7,444 nucleotides of DNA from Xanthobacteraceae bacterium (GTDB lineage: Bacteria; Pseudomonadota; Alphaproteobacteria; Rhizobiales; Xanthobacteraceae). A model generated the notes under the pieces. It was not told the DNA's origin, searched no databases, and worked only from the letters and a program-made list of their open reading frames with translations. Below are positions 1 through 6,133 of this stretch, one piece after another. How positions within the stretch are numbered: position 1 is the first letter of the stretch; each line of letters starts with the position of its first letter. The DNA lies in assembly GCA_030043175.1 (NCBI GenBank), contig JASHYD010000039.1:1-7444 (forward strand), written 5' to 3'. Position numbers and translations under genes: made by a program.

Positions 1-894
1 GACCGGCCGTTGCGGATGGTCGTCACTTTCACGGCGGGCGGCTCATCCGATGTTCTGGCGCGCGCCGTGGCAACTGCGATGTCGCGCGGGCTCGGCCAGC
101 AGGTGATGGTAGATAATCGCGCAGGTGCCGGCGGCCATATCGGCGCCGAGTCGGTGGCGCGTGCGGCGCCCGACGGCTATACGGTTCTGTTCGGGACCAA
201 CGGTACGCTCGGCATCGGGCCCGCCCTCTATAGAAATTTGCGCTACGATCCGGAGCGCGATCTCGCGCCGATCGGAATCCTGCATAAGCTGCCGCTACTG
301 CTGATCGTCAATCCGTCGGTGCCGGTAACGAATCTGCGCGATCTGATCGGTTATGCCCGCGCCAATCCCGGAAAGCTTTCCTTTGCCTCGGCCGGCGTCG
401 GCACGGTCTCGCATCTCGCCAGCGAACTCTTCAAGCAACAAGCGAGGATCGATATTCTGCACGTGCCCTACAAAGGCGGCGGCTCGACTTTTCCGGATTT
501 GCTGGCAGGACGGGTCTCGATGATGCTGGAAACCATTCCGACCGCGCTGCCGCTGGTGCGGAGCGGCGGTATGCGTGCAATCGGTGTGACCGTCAAGGAA
601 GGCTCGGCGTCGACACCCGACATTCCGACGCTAGCCGCATCCGGCCTGCCGGATTTCGACGTGAGTGCCTGGACCGGTCTGTTCGCACCGGCCGGCACGC
701 CCCGCGAGGTCGTCGAGCGGCTCAACGCCGAGACCGCGAAAATTATCCGCGACGAGGTCTATGTGTCCCTCATCCAATCGATGGGAACCGACGTGGCGAG
801 TTCAAGCCCGGAAGGATTTGGCAAATTCGTGCACGATGACGTGGCCCGTTGGACCGAGGTTATCCGACGTTCCGGCATCCTCCCGATCGACTGA
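1..894 (+). CDS. Bug/TctC-family tripartite tricarboxylate transporter substrate-binding protein, 5'-partial
   Basis: The frame is open from base 1 to a TGA at 892-894, giving 297 visible residues. The family is usually about 320-330 residues, so the signal peptide and first mature residues lie outside the window. A TTG at 10 is not a believable start, because family-conserved sequence (RPLRMVVTFTAGGSSD, matching the usual 'P-I-R-x-V-V-x-F-x-x-G-G-x-x-D' opening) already surrounds it. Other Bug hallmarks are VDNRAGAGGHIGAE near residues 37-50, APDGYT near 56-61, HVPYKGGG near 154-161 and a C-terminal FAPAGTPREVVERLN. Known for the family: periplasmic Venus-flytrap proteins that bind carboxylates or other small organic acids, working with TctA/TctB membrane partners or as orphan sensors. 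No TctA/TctB gene is visible here. The dioxygenase gene starts 21 nt downstream, so the ligand may be its substrate (inference). Family assignment is firm; the ligand is unknown. Confidence 0.95.
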   Translation, partial: DRPLRMVVTFTAGGSSDVLARAVATAMSRGLGQQVMVDNRAGAGGHIGAESVARAAPDGYTVLFGTNGTLGIGPALYRNLRYDPERDLAPIGILHKLPLLLIVNPSVPVTNLRDLIGYARANPGKLSFASAGVGTVSHLASELFKQQARIDILHVPYKGGGSTFPDLLAGRVSMMLETIPTALPLVRSGGMRAIGVTVKEGSASTPDIPTLAASGLPDFDVSAWTGLFAPAGTPREVVERLNAETAKIIRDEVYVSLIQSMGTDVASSSPEGFGKFVHDDVARWTEVIRRSGILPID

Positions 895-905
895 AGCCGC
901 AATAC

Positions 906-910
906 GGAGA
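906..910 (+). promoter_or_regulatory. Ribosome binding site of the dioxygenase gene
   Basis: GGAGA lies 5 nt before the ATG at 916, in the 21-nt gap after the transporter-protein stop codon. It fixes the start of the dioxygenase. The short gap, which has no room for a promoter plus leader, argues for co-transcription. Confidence 0.8.
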
Positions 911-915
911 ACCGC

Positions 916-1728
916 ATGAATTACGAATCAATCACGGTCGAGCCGGCATCGCCGCACATCGGCGCCGAAATCGGCAATATCGACCTAACCAGGCCGCTGC
1001 CAAACAACCAGCTCCACGAACTGCACCGGGCGTTTATCCAATACCAGGTGATCTTCTTCCGCGACCAGAAGATTAGCTTCGACGACCACATCCGGCTCGG
1101 GCACTATTTCGGCTCGATCGGCGAGCATGTCGGCGGGGCAACTATCAGCAAGACCACCGACAACCCCTATGTGCGGAAATTTCATTACGACGAAACCTCG
1201 ACGCAGATTTCCGGCGACAATTTTCACTCGGACCAGTCGTGTGGGGCGATTCCGCCGCTCGGCAGCATTCTCTACAATCACACGGTGCCGCCCGACGGCG
1301 GCGGCGACACCATGTTTGCCAGCATGTATGCCGCCTATGACGCGCTCTCACCGCGCATGCAGTCCTATCTCTCGGGCCTGACTGCCACGCATGACGGCAG
1401 GCGGGTCTTCGGTCCCACCGCGCCGGTCGCGGTGCACCCTGTCATCACCAAGCATCCCGTCACCGGCAAGAAGGTCATTTACGTCAACACCGACTTCACC
1501 GCGAAGATCAACGAATTGCCGGTGCTCGAGGGCGAGCGAGTGCTGCGATTCCTCATCGATCATTGCAACAAGCCGGAATGGACCTGCCGCTTCCGTTGGC
1601 GCGCGCACTCGATAGCGTTCTGGGACAATCGCTGCACCCATCACAAGGCGGTCTGGGACTATTGGCCGAACGTGCGTTCCGGCTATCGCATCCAGATCGA
1701 GGGCACCGGCGCGCCGGAAGCGGGCTGA
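916..1728 (+). CDS. TauD/TfdA-family Fe(II)/2-oxoglutarate-dependent dioxygenase
   Basis: This complete 270-residue protein is the normal length for the family. The iron-binding triad is visible: H104 and D106 in FHSDQS, and H243 in WDNRCTHHKA. R254 lies 11 residues after H243 and R258 lies 15 after it. These are the same spacings as TauD His255-Arg266 (2-oxoglutarate carboxylate) and Arg270 (taurine sulfonate). GGGDT at 128-132 matches the conserved GGDT segment. The enzyme should couple oxidative decarboxylation of 2-oxoglutarate to hydroxylation of a small, probably anionic substrate in the cytoplasm. An Arg at the TauD Arg270 position is compatible with an acidic substrate group but does not prove taurine. 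Its partner upstream is a Bug-type binding protein rather than an ABC-type TauA, so a carboxylate, phenoxy acid or other organic acid is at least as likely. I give no gene symbol because the substrate cannot be read from sequence. Confidence 0.95.
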   Translation: MNYESITVEPASPHIGAEIGNIDLTRPLPNNQLHELHRAFIQYQVIFFRDQKISFDDHIRLGHYFGSIGEHVGGATISKTTDNPYVRKFHYDETSTQISGDNFHSDQSCGAIPPLGSILYNHTVPPDGGGDTMFASMYAAYDALSPRMQSYLSGLTATHDGRRVFGPTAPVAVHPVITKHPVTGKKVIYVNTDFTAKINELPVLEGERVLRFLIDHCNKPEWTCRFRWRAHSIAFWDNRCTHHKAVWDYWPNVRSGYRIQIEGTGAPEAG

Positions 1729-1824
1729 ACCGTTCGGCGAGTTGCACAGCAACAAGGGCTCACTCGAAAGGTCCGGCCAATGAGGTGAGCGATCCGAAAC
1801 CCAACCGTCTGCTGGTCCAACCTA

Positions 1825-1876
1825 CGTTGGCACAAGATAGATTTCCTTTTTTCGGAATAATGGGTCTGTGCCAACG
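1825..1876. other. Long intergenic hairpin between convergent genes
   Basis: CGTTGGCACA at 1825-1834 is perfectly complementary to TGTGCCAACG at 1867-1876. If A1834 is bulged, AGA (1835-1837) pairs with TCT (1865-1867), lengthening the stem. A nested TTCC (1843-1846)/GGAA (1854-1857) pair encloses a run of six T. A second small stem, CCAAC (1817-1821)/GTTGG (1826-1830), competes with the large one. It lies about 100 nt past the dioxygenase stop and about 200 nt past the convergent oxidoreductase stop, so a bidirectional terminator or transcript-end structure is plausible. The T run sits in the loop rather than after the stem, so it is not a textbook intrinsic terminator. A remnant of a small mobile element is an alternative. 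The rest of 1729-2075 shows no gene that I can support. Confidence 0.5.
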
Positions 1877-2075
1877 CTGAACCCCGTACGGATCTAAGTC
1901 CCCGCTTCACACCGTGCGCCGCCGGCCCTGCTGAGCCGCAGTCCGTCCAGCGCTGAGGCAAGCTCCACAGACTTATGTCAAACGGTAGGTCCAGCTGACC
2001 GACCAAACTAGCAACCACGCCATAAGCAGAGATCTCGCAATGCTCGACGTTTTTTGCGTTGATCCGCGATGTTCG

Positions 2076-2999
2076 CTACGGACGCAGGACAATTTTGCCC
2101 CTGGTATGCCGCTGTTCGAGCGTACGATAGGCCTGCCGGACCTCGGCAAGCGGGAACACGTTGGCGATTGGAACCTCTAATTCGCCGACTGCGACAAGAT
2201 TCGCCAGTTCTGCAAGCACGGCAGCATCGGAGGCGTCGCGGTTGCCCGCGGCCTTGACGCCGAATTTATCGACCGCGGCGAAGTCGATGATCGTATCCAC
2301 GCGCTGCGGCGGCACGCCGAGTTCGGTCACGGCGAGCTCCACATAACCGCCACCGAAGAAGTCCAGGAAGGCGTTGACGAGGCCGTGGGCTGCAGCGGCC
2401 CTGAGGCGATCGGCGAGGTCGCGTCCGTAGTTGACCGGGACGATGCCGCGGCCGTACAGCCACGAGTCGTTGGACGGGCCGGCGATGCCAAGGACCGTTG
2501 CACCCGAGCGTTTGGCCAACTGCACCGCGATCGACCCCACCCCTCCCGCGGCACCGGCTACCGCAACCGTGTCGCCAGCTGTCAACGCAACGGCCCGGAC
2601 CGCAGCGTACGCGGTGGTGCCAGCGACGAACAGCGAACCGGCGACGTCCCATGACACCGCTGACGGTTTGGCGGTCAGCTGGGTGGCAGGCACGAGGACG
2701 AATTCCGCTTGGCTTGCGCGTTGGTTTGTGAAGCCCAGCACCTCGTCGCCGACCGTGAAGGTCTTGACCCCGGTTCCCACTTGAGCGACCACGCCGGCGA
2801 GATCGCTGCCCTGACCCGACGGAAATGTGGCCGGCCAGCGATCGTGCAGCGCGCCCTTGCGGATCATTGCCTCGCCCGGGTTGATCCCGGTCGCCTTGAG
2901 CTCAACCTGCACCTCGTCGGGGCCTGGCGACGGGCGAGGCACGTCACGCACCTCGAGCACGTCGACGTCCCCATAGTGATCAAACTTTACCGCTTTCAT
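2076..2999 (-). CDS. Zinc-independent MDR-superfamily NAD(P)H:quinone oxidoreductase-like protein
   Basis: This complete 307-residue protein is the usual length for the short quinone-oxidoreductase (QOR) branch of the medium-chain dehydrogenase/reductases. An ATG at 3044 would add 15 residues, but MKAVKF at 2999 is the standard opening and has a good ribosome binding site 8 nt upstream, so I chose 2999. The N-terminal GroES-like half has ATGINPGEAMIRKG (residues 36-49) and QGSDLAGVVAQVG (63-75). The Rossmann half carries the dinucleotide loop AGAAGGVGSIAVQLAK (148-163). The C-terminal segment FPLAEVRQAYRTLEQ followed by GKIVL (302-305) is typical. The cysteine/histidine zinc ligands of alcohol dehydrogenases are absent, as expected for this branch. 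It likely transfers hydride from NAD(P)H to a quinone or enone in the cytosol. It is convergent with the dioxygenase gene and therefore a separate transcription unit. The substrate cannot be named. Confidence 0.93.
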   Translation of the reverse strand: MKAVKFDHYGDVDVLEVRDVPRPSPGPDEVQVELKATGINPGEAMIRKGALHDRWPATFPSGQGSDLAGVVAQVGTGVKTFTVGDEVLGFTNQRASQAEFVLVPATQLTAKPSAVSWDVAGSLFVAGTTAYAAVRAVALTAGDTVAVAGAAGGVGSIAVQLAKRSGATVLGIAGPSNDSWLYGRGIVPVNYGRDLADRLRAAAAHGLVNAFLDFFGGGYVELAVTELGVPPQRVDTIIDFAAVDKFGVKAAGNRDASDAAVLAELANLVAVGELEVPIANVFPLAEVRQAYRTLEQRHTRGKIVLRP

Positions 3000-3007
3000 T
3001 GATGTAT

Positions 3008-3013
3008 TCTCCC
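3008..3013 (-). promoter_or_regulatory. Ribosome binding site of the MDR oxidoreductase
   Basis: On the minus strand GGGAGA occupies 3013-3008, with 8 nt between it and the ATG at 2999-2997. It supports that start over the ATG 45 nt further upstream, which would place this motif inside the coding region. Confidence 0.75.
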
Positions 3014-4077
3014 GTTGAAGTGCTTCAGGGCAGCTCGCGACCAACTCGTTAGAAACTCGTCGAGAGCCAATTTGGCAGAAGGGATCTTGTGCCGCCGATC
3101 GTCTTTTGAGTTCATGTATTCGAAGCGATTTGCTTTCGTAAGTGTGAGCTATACTCCATCAAGGCCCTGCTGCGCGCCATTTTCGAATTTCCGTTTTGAC
3201 TTGCCAAGAAACGGTGTTCGATCGCGGCCAGAGATCGGTTCACGACGTGGCAAAGCGAGCAGCGTCCCAACTTCGACGTGCTTGATGAGGTTGCCGACCG
3301 CATCGGATGATGCTGTGACGGAGTTTTCCATTGGCGGCCAGCGCATGTCCACGGCGCGCTCGAGCGCTCCTCAAAGCGGGCTGGTCGAGCGGACCGTTGC
3401 CCGCAAGGTCGAAGAAGCTATCGCATGAGTCAACCAGCCCCAAATGCAGCTCGGCTGCAAGAGGTCATCACGAACCCTGCGCACGTCGAATTGCGGCACC
3501 ATCGCATGGCGACAAGCTGATCCGCAAATGCCTGAGCGGAGGCCGCAATGGCCGGTCTGAGGCGGTTCGCACGATCTCGCATGGTGGCGTGTGTTTGGCT
3601 CGGAGAGCATGGGCGGAGGCCGATCGACCGAACGGCGCAAGCAGCCGCGCAACCATACAAGAGATGAAGGAGAGCCCTTCGAGTTCGGCATTCGTGCCGC
3701 CAACGCTAGTCAAGATAAGCGCGATCTGACGCGGACGGACGAACGGCCGCAGTGGGCCGGTTGATATCATCTCGAGGGAACCAACCTCGCGCTCGGCTAT
3801 TATCCAGCGGGTAAGGGTTCAGGTATACGTCATTTCATCTGCTCGACGGTGCCGGAGTCCCGGTATCGCTGCATCTGTAATGCGGCGATCGGCGATGAGA
3901 CTGAGACCAGCCCGTCGCCTGGTAATCGCCTTGCGACGCCTCGGCTTCACTCAAGGTGGCGCATCGATTTGCCAAGCTATCGAGCAGCGGCACGTCCCAT
4001 TAACTCCGAATCCGGCAGATGTTCCGGCTTAGTCCTCTTTGGCCCGCCGCCCAGCTACTATGGCCTGAGACCAACGA
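3014..4077. other. About 1 kb without a supportable gene; possibly decayed DNA
   Basis: Several overlapping open frames of 60-137 codons exist on both strands. None shows a family motif I recognise, a convincing ribosome binding site plus start, or a protein-like composition along its whole length. Protein-like snatches change frame repeatedly. On the + strand one frame ends at 3428 in ...LVERTVARKVEEAIA and overlaps by ATGA (3425-3428) a 31-codon frame opening MSQPAPNAARLQEV. Another runs to a stop at 4032 with RRLVIALRRLGFTQGGAS near 3915-3970. This pattern fits one or more frameshifted relics, but composition alone could produce it in GC-rich DNA. I saw no inverted-repeat ends, tRNA or terminator. 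Confidence 0.4.
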
Positions 4078-5721
4078 ATGCGCATCATTGCGACCCTGCT
4101 TTTCACATTGGCCGCGATGGCTGGATTGGTCTCGACGCTGGGGCTTCTAACATTTTGGGCCCGATTTCCCAGTTGTCTAGATGACTTGTCGAAGTACCAA
4201 ACTCTCCTTGGGTCGCCAATCCTCGCGGCTAGTTTGGCACTGATTGGAGCCGCTCTAACGAGTTGGAACCAACAGATCATCTCTGCCAAGCATCTTGCGG
4301 CTGAACGGCGAGAGCAGGATCGAGCGCTAGACCTTAAGAGACAGCAAATCGTATCAGCGTTCATTGGCGAGATAAACGTCATCCTGAATGAACTCCGTGA
4401 ATTCTTGAGACCAGCAATCGAGAACGCGCTTCGCGGTATAGAATCCGGCGGAGAAGAAGTTGATGACGAGGTAGCCCGCATCAGCAAACCTCTTGGCAGG
4501 TTATTCGACAACAGTCCTATCAGAGTTAGACTATTGCCCAAGCCGATCTCTGCGGAGATGATGCGGTTTTATTATCTCATCGAAGAGCTAAATAAGGACC
4601 TAGACTGGTATTGCCGCGCTATCGAGATGGATATTAACCGAAACGTGCGGATAATGAATCGTTTACAGTTGAGAAGATTGCTTAAACAAAGTCTCACTAA
4701 ACTCAATTCGTCCGACAACTTAGGGCACACTCTCCTCGGAGAGTTAAAGAAGATCCGATTCCCTGCAATTGAATCAGCGGACCAACCTCAAACGTCGCGG
4801 AATCGGGTGCCAGGAAGCTGGTATCACAAGTTGGTATCAAGGGGTCGCGAAAGTGGCTCGCCTCTAGAGCTATCGAACCATCCGCCGCATCGCGCAGCTA
4901 AACTACATTTGGCCATGCATGCGCGGTCGTGGCTCAGCCAGCTAATCTCATTCGTCCGCATTGCTCAACTACGCGTGGCCGTGGGCGCGCGGTCGTTGCT
5001 CAGCCAGCTAGTTCCGCTCGCCTCCGCAGCGAAACTGCGCTTGGACATGCGGGCGCGGTCGTTGCTCAGCAAACTGAGCCCGTACGCCCGCGGAGCTAAA
5101 CTACGCTTAGCCGCCATGCCGGCGCGGCCGTGGCTCAGCAAGCTGAGCCCGTACGTCCGCGCGGCTAAACTACGCTTGGCCATGCGGGCGCGGTCGTGGC
5201 TCAGCAAGCTGAGCCCGTACGTCCGGGCGGCTAAACTACGCTTGGCAATGCACGTGCGGTCGTGGCTCAGCAAGCTAACCCGGTTCGTCCGCGCAGCTAG
5301 ACTACACGTGGCCATGCGCACACGGTCGTGGCTCACCAGGCTAATTCCGCATGCCCACGCAGCTCAACGACACTTGGCCATGCGCGCGCGGTCATGGCTC
5401 AGCAAGCACACGATCCGAGGGCCTCATCCCCCGGGTCCGGCAAATCAAAAGGAACGTATGATGGCCCAACATGCGAATACGCCGCCGCTGACACAGGAAA
5501 TGTCGGAGCTTCCGGCGCGTGATCCGCCCGCTAACCAAGTCATGCACGTGCGGTCGCGGCTAGTTTCGTTCGCCTTCGTCCGCTTCCTAATCATTTTCTT
5601 TGCTGGTGTTGTTGCCACCTTGGCTTGGCAGTCCTGGGGCGGGGCGGCCCTTAAGGCGATCGGCGGCGCTGCCGAAGACGCGATATGTCCGCGGAGCGCC
5701 GGTTTCCCGGGACAATCCTGA
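4078..5721 (+). CDS. Hypothetical three-TM membrane protein with a cationic 22-residue tandem-repeat domain
   Basis: I do not recognise the 547-residue product as a whole. An in-frame TGA at 4066 makes ATG 4078 the first ATG available; the only upstream ribosome-binding match is a weak GAGA at 4067-4070. Visible order: hydrophobic segment 3-26; short loop; hydrophobic segment 46-65; a charged, probably helical region 70-228 with an acidic patch (GGEEVDDE, 124-131); linker; eight tandem repeats 272-443; linker; third membrane segment about 500-516 (RFLIIFFAGVVATLAW at 502-517); 30-residue tail. By the positive-inside rule the helical region and the very basic repeat domain would be cytoplasmic and the tail periplasmic (inference). 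The middle part (about 4300-4790) uses many AT-ending codons, unlike the GC-rich neighbours, which suggests separate origin. The last 88 residues could be made from an internal start at 5458. The frame may thus be a fusion of two genes, or a real chimeric protein. Function unknown. Confidence 0.7.
   Translation: MRIIATLLFTLAAMAGLVSTLGLLTFWARFPSCLDDLSKYQTLLGSPILAASLALIGAALTSWNQQIISAKHLAAERREQDRALDLKRQQIVSAFIGEINVILNELREFLRPAIENALRGIESGGEEVDDEVARISKPLGRLFDNSPIRVRLLPKPISAEMMRFYYLIEELNKDLDWYCRAIEMDINRNVRIMNRLQLRRLLKQSLTKLNSSDNLGHTLLGELKKIRFPAIESADQPQTSRNRVPGSWYHKLVSRGRESGSPLELSNHPPHRAAKLHLAMHARSWLSQLISFVRIAQLRVAVGARSLLSQLVPLASAAKLRLDMRARSLLSKLSPYARGAKLRLAAMPARPWLSKLSPYVRAAKLRLAMRARSWLSKLSPYVRAAKLRLAMHVRSWLSKLTRFVRAARLHVAMRTRSWLTRLIPHAHAAQRHLAMRARSWLSKHTIRGPHPPGPANQKERMMAQHANTPPLTQEMSELPARDPPANQVMHVRSRLVSFAFVRFLIIFFAGVVATLAWQSWGGAALKAIGGAAEDAICPRSAGFPGQS
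4891..5406 (+). repeat. In-frame tandem array of eight 66-bp units encoding a 22-residue basic helix
   Basis: Units start at 4891, 4957, 5023, 5089, 5158, 5224, 5290 and 5356. All full units are 66 bp except the fourth, which is 69 bp through one extra GCC codon. The eighth keeps homology only to about 5406. Units 4 and 5 match at 61 of 66 aligned bases and units 5 and 6 at 57 of 66, while the first two match at 48 of 66. The centre of the array is therefore youngest. In the encoded unit, R12 and L15 are invariant. A3, A8, M9, S13, W14, S16 and L18 are nearly so, and proline sits at position 20 in five of seven full units. Unit 5 carries six Arg/Lys and no acidic residue, and only unit 3 has an Asp. 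The unit reads as an amphipathic cationic helix. Confidence 0.95.
5132..5215 (+). repeat. Perfect short palindromes embedded in repeat units 4 and 5
   Basis: GGCTCAGC-AA-GCTGAGCC occurs at 5132-5149 and again at 5198-5215, encoding the tail of WLSKLSP. Unit 3 has a shorter version (GCTCAG/CTGAGC). They are a by-product of codon choice at the Leu-Ser-Lys-Leu-Ser positions but could form hairpins in mRNA or single-stranded DNA and favour slippage in the array. Confidence 0.6.
5447..5463 (+). promoter_or_regulatory. Internal ribosome binding site and ATG-ATG start inside the long frame
   Basis: AAAAGGA at 5447-5453 precedes two consecutive in-frame ATG codons at 5458 and 5461, with spacings of 4 and 7 nt. 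This is a better translation signal than the one at the annotated start (4078). It sits exactly at the junction between the repeat array and the C-terminal module. It could drive an 88-residue (or 87-residue) separate product or mark the original start of a gene now fused to the upstream frame. Confidence 0.55.
5458..5721 (+). other. C-terminal membrane module, possibly a truncated separate gene
   Basis: Read from the internal ATG this is an 88-residue polypeptide. It has a polar N-terminal part (TPPLTQEMSELPARDPPAN), a basic juxtamembrane stretch (MHVRSRL), one membrane helix (RFLIIFFAGVVATLAW) and a short tail. From memory, Bradyrhizobium genomes encode many hypothetical proteins that open the same way and continue after 'WQS' into a Gly/Asp/Ala-rich stretch and then a roughly 100-residue helical region. 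Here the frame ends 29 residues after the serine of WQS, without that region. I therefore read it as a shortened relic, or as an anchor reused by the repeat protein. The family recollection is unverified; the sequence pattern is directly visible. Confidence 0.45.
5542..5580 (+). repeat. Diverged ninth copy of the repeat unit before the last membrane helix
   Basis: ATGCACGTGCGGTCG at 5542-5556 is identical to 5248-5262 in unit 6. About the same distance downstream both have TTCGTCCGC, one codon closer here. The encoded MHVRSRLVSFAFVR aligns with the second half of the array unit. This copy lies outside the contiguous array, 135 bp beyond its end. Confidence 0.75.
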
Positions 5722-6110
5722 CATGACCTCGGGACCCTCGCCGTCGCCAGCAAGCTCGTGCTGCCAACGCGAACACCATCGGTGCATTGAGATTGAACAG
5801 CATCCGACAGACAGTACGATATTACAATTGCATTTCCGGGGACTTTCCCGGGGTGGTTCGCGAAAGCGGTGCCTATTTCCGCCCTTTGCTTGTATCGTTT
5901 TCGGGATCGCTGATGAGACCGACGAGCCGATCGTGAGGCTTGAGATGAAGCAGCTTCTTTGCGCTAAGGAATAGCATGACAGAGGTCGGCACGTTCATGG
6001 CTGCGGCTACGTGGTAGCCTGATGTTTGTCCTCGTGGCTGGCATACAGCTTGAGACCTCAGTGGCAGCCATGACACTGCGCTGGGTCCGCGCCACAAGAG
6101 CGTCATATTG

Positions 6111-6133
6111 AACGACATCTTCCGAGTCACGGG
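6111..6133 (-). repeat. Copy A of an imperfect inverted pair
   Basis: Read on the minus strand this is CCCGTGACTCGGA followed by AGATGTCGTT. It matches 7172-7195 on the plus strand: the first 13 bases are identical, and the rest agrees except for two substitutions and one missing base. On this strand the copy contains an ATG directly after the purine-rich stretch, as if it once held a start codon. Confidence 0.5.

Noticed and set aside
2036..2058. CGCAA/TTGCG inverted repeat with a T run as a terminator
   Set aside because: The stem is only 5 bp, the T run lies inside the loop, and the orientation is wrong for the minus-strand gene ending at 2076.
2999..3044. Upstream start (3044) for the MDR oxidoreductase
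   Set aside because: It adds 15 residues not found in the family, and the good ribosome binding site at 3008-3013 would fall inside the coding region.
3468..3770. Possible LysR-type regulator relic on the minus strand (a fragment VARLLAPF resembling the effector domain)
   Set aside because: The resemblance is limited to a few residues, no helix-turn-helix is present, and flanking sequence does not continue the family pattern.
3895..4032. Small + strand frame with an RRLVIALRRLGF segment reminiscent of recombinase C-terminal regions
   Set aside because: Forty-five residues with no catalytic motif, no ribosome binding site and no neighbouring recombinase sequence. The similarity is impressionistic.
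4965..5336. 123-codon repetitive open frame antisense to the repeat array
   Set aside because: It is open only because a 66-bp period without antisense stops repeats the same frame. It has no ribosome binding site of note and the sense frame explains the conservation.
4891..5406. CRISPR array
   Set aside because: The 66-bp units are contiguous with no unique spacers, are multiples of three and stay in one reading frame; they are coding repeats.
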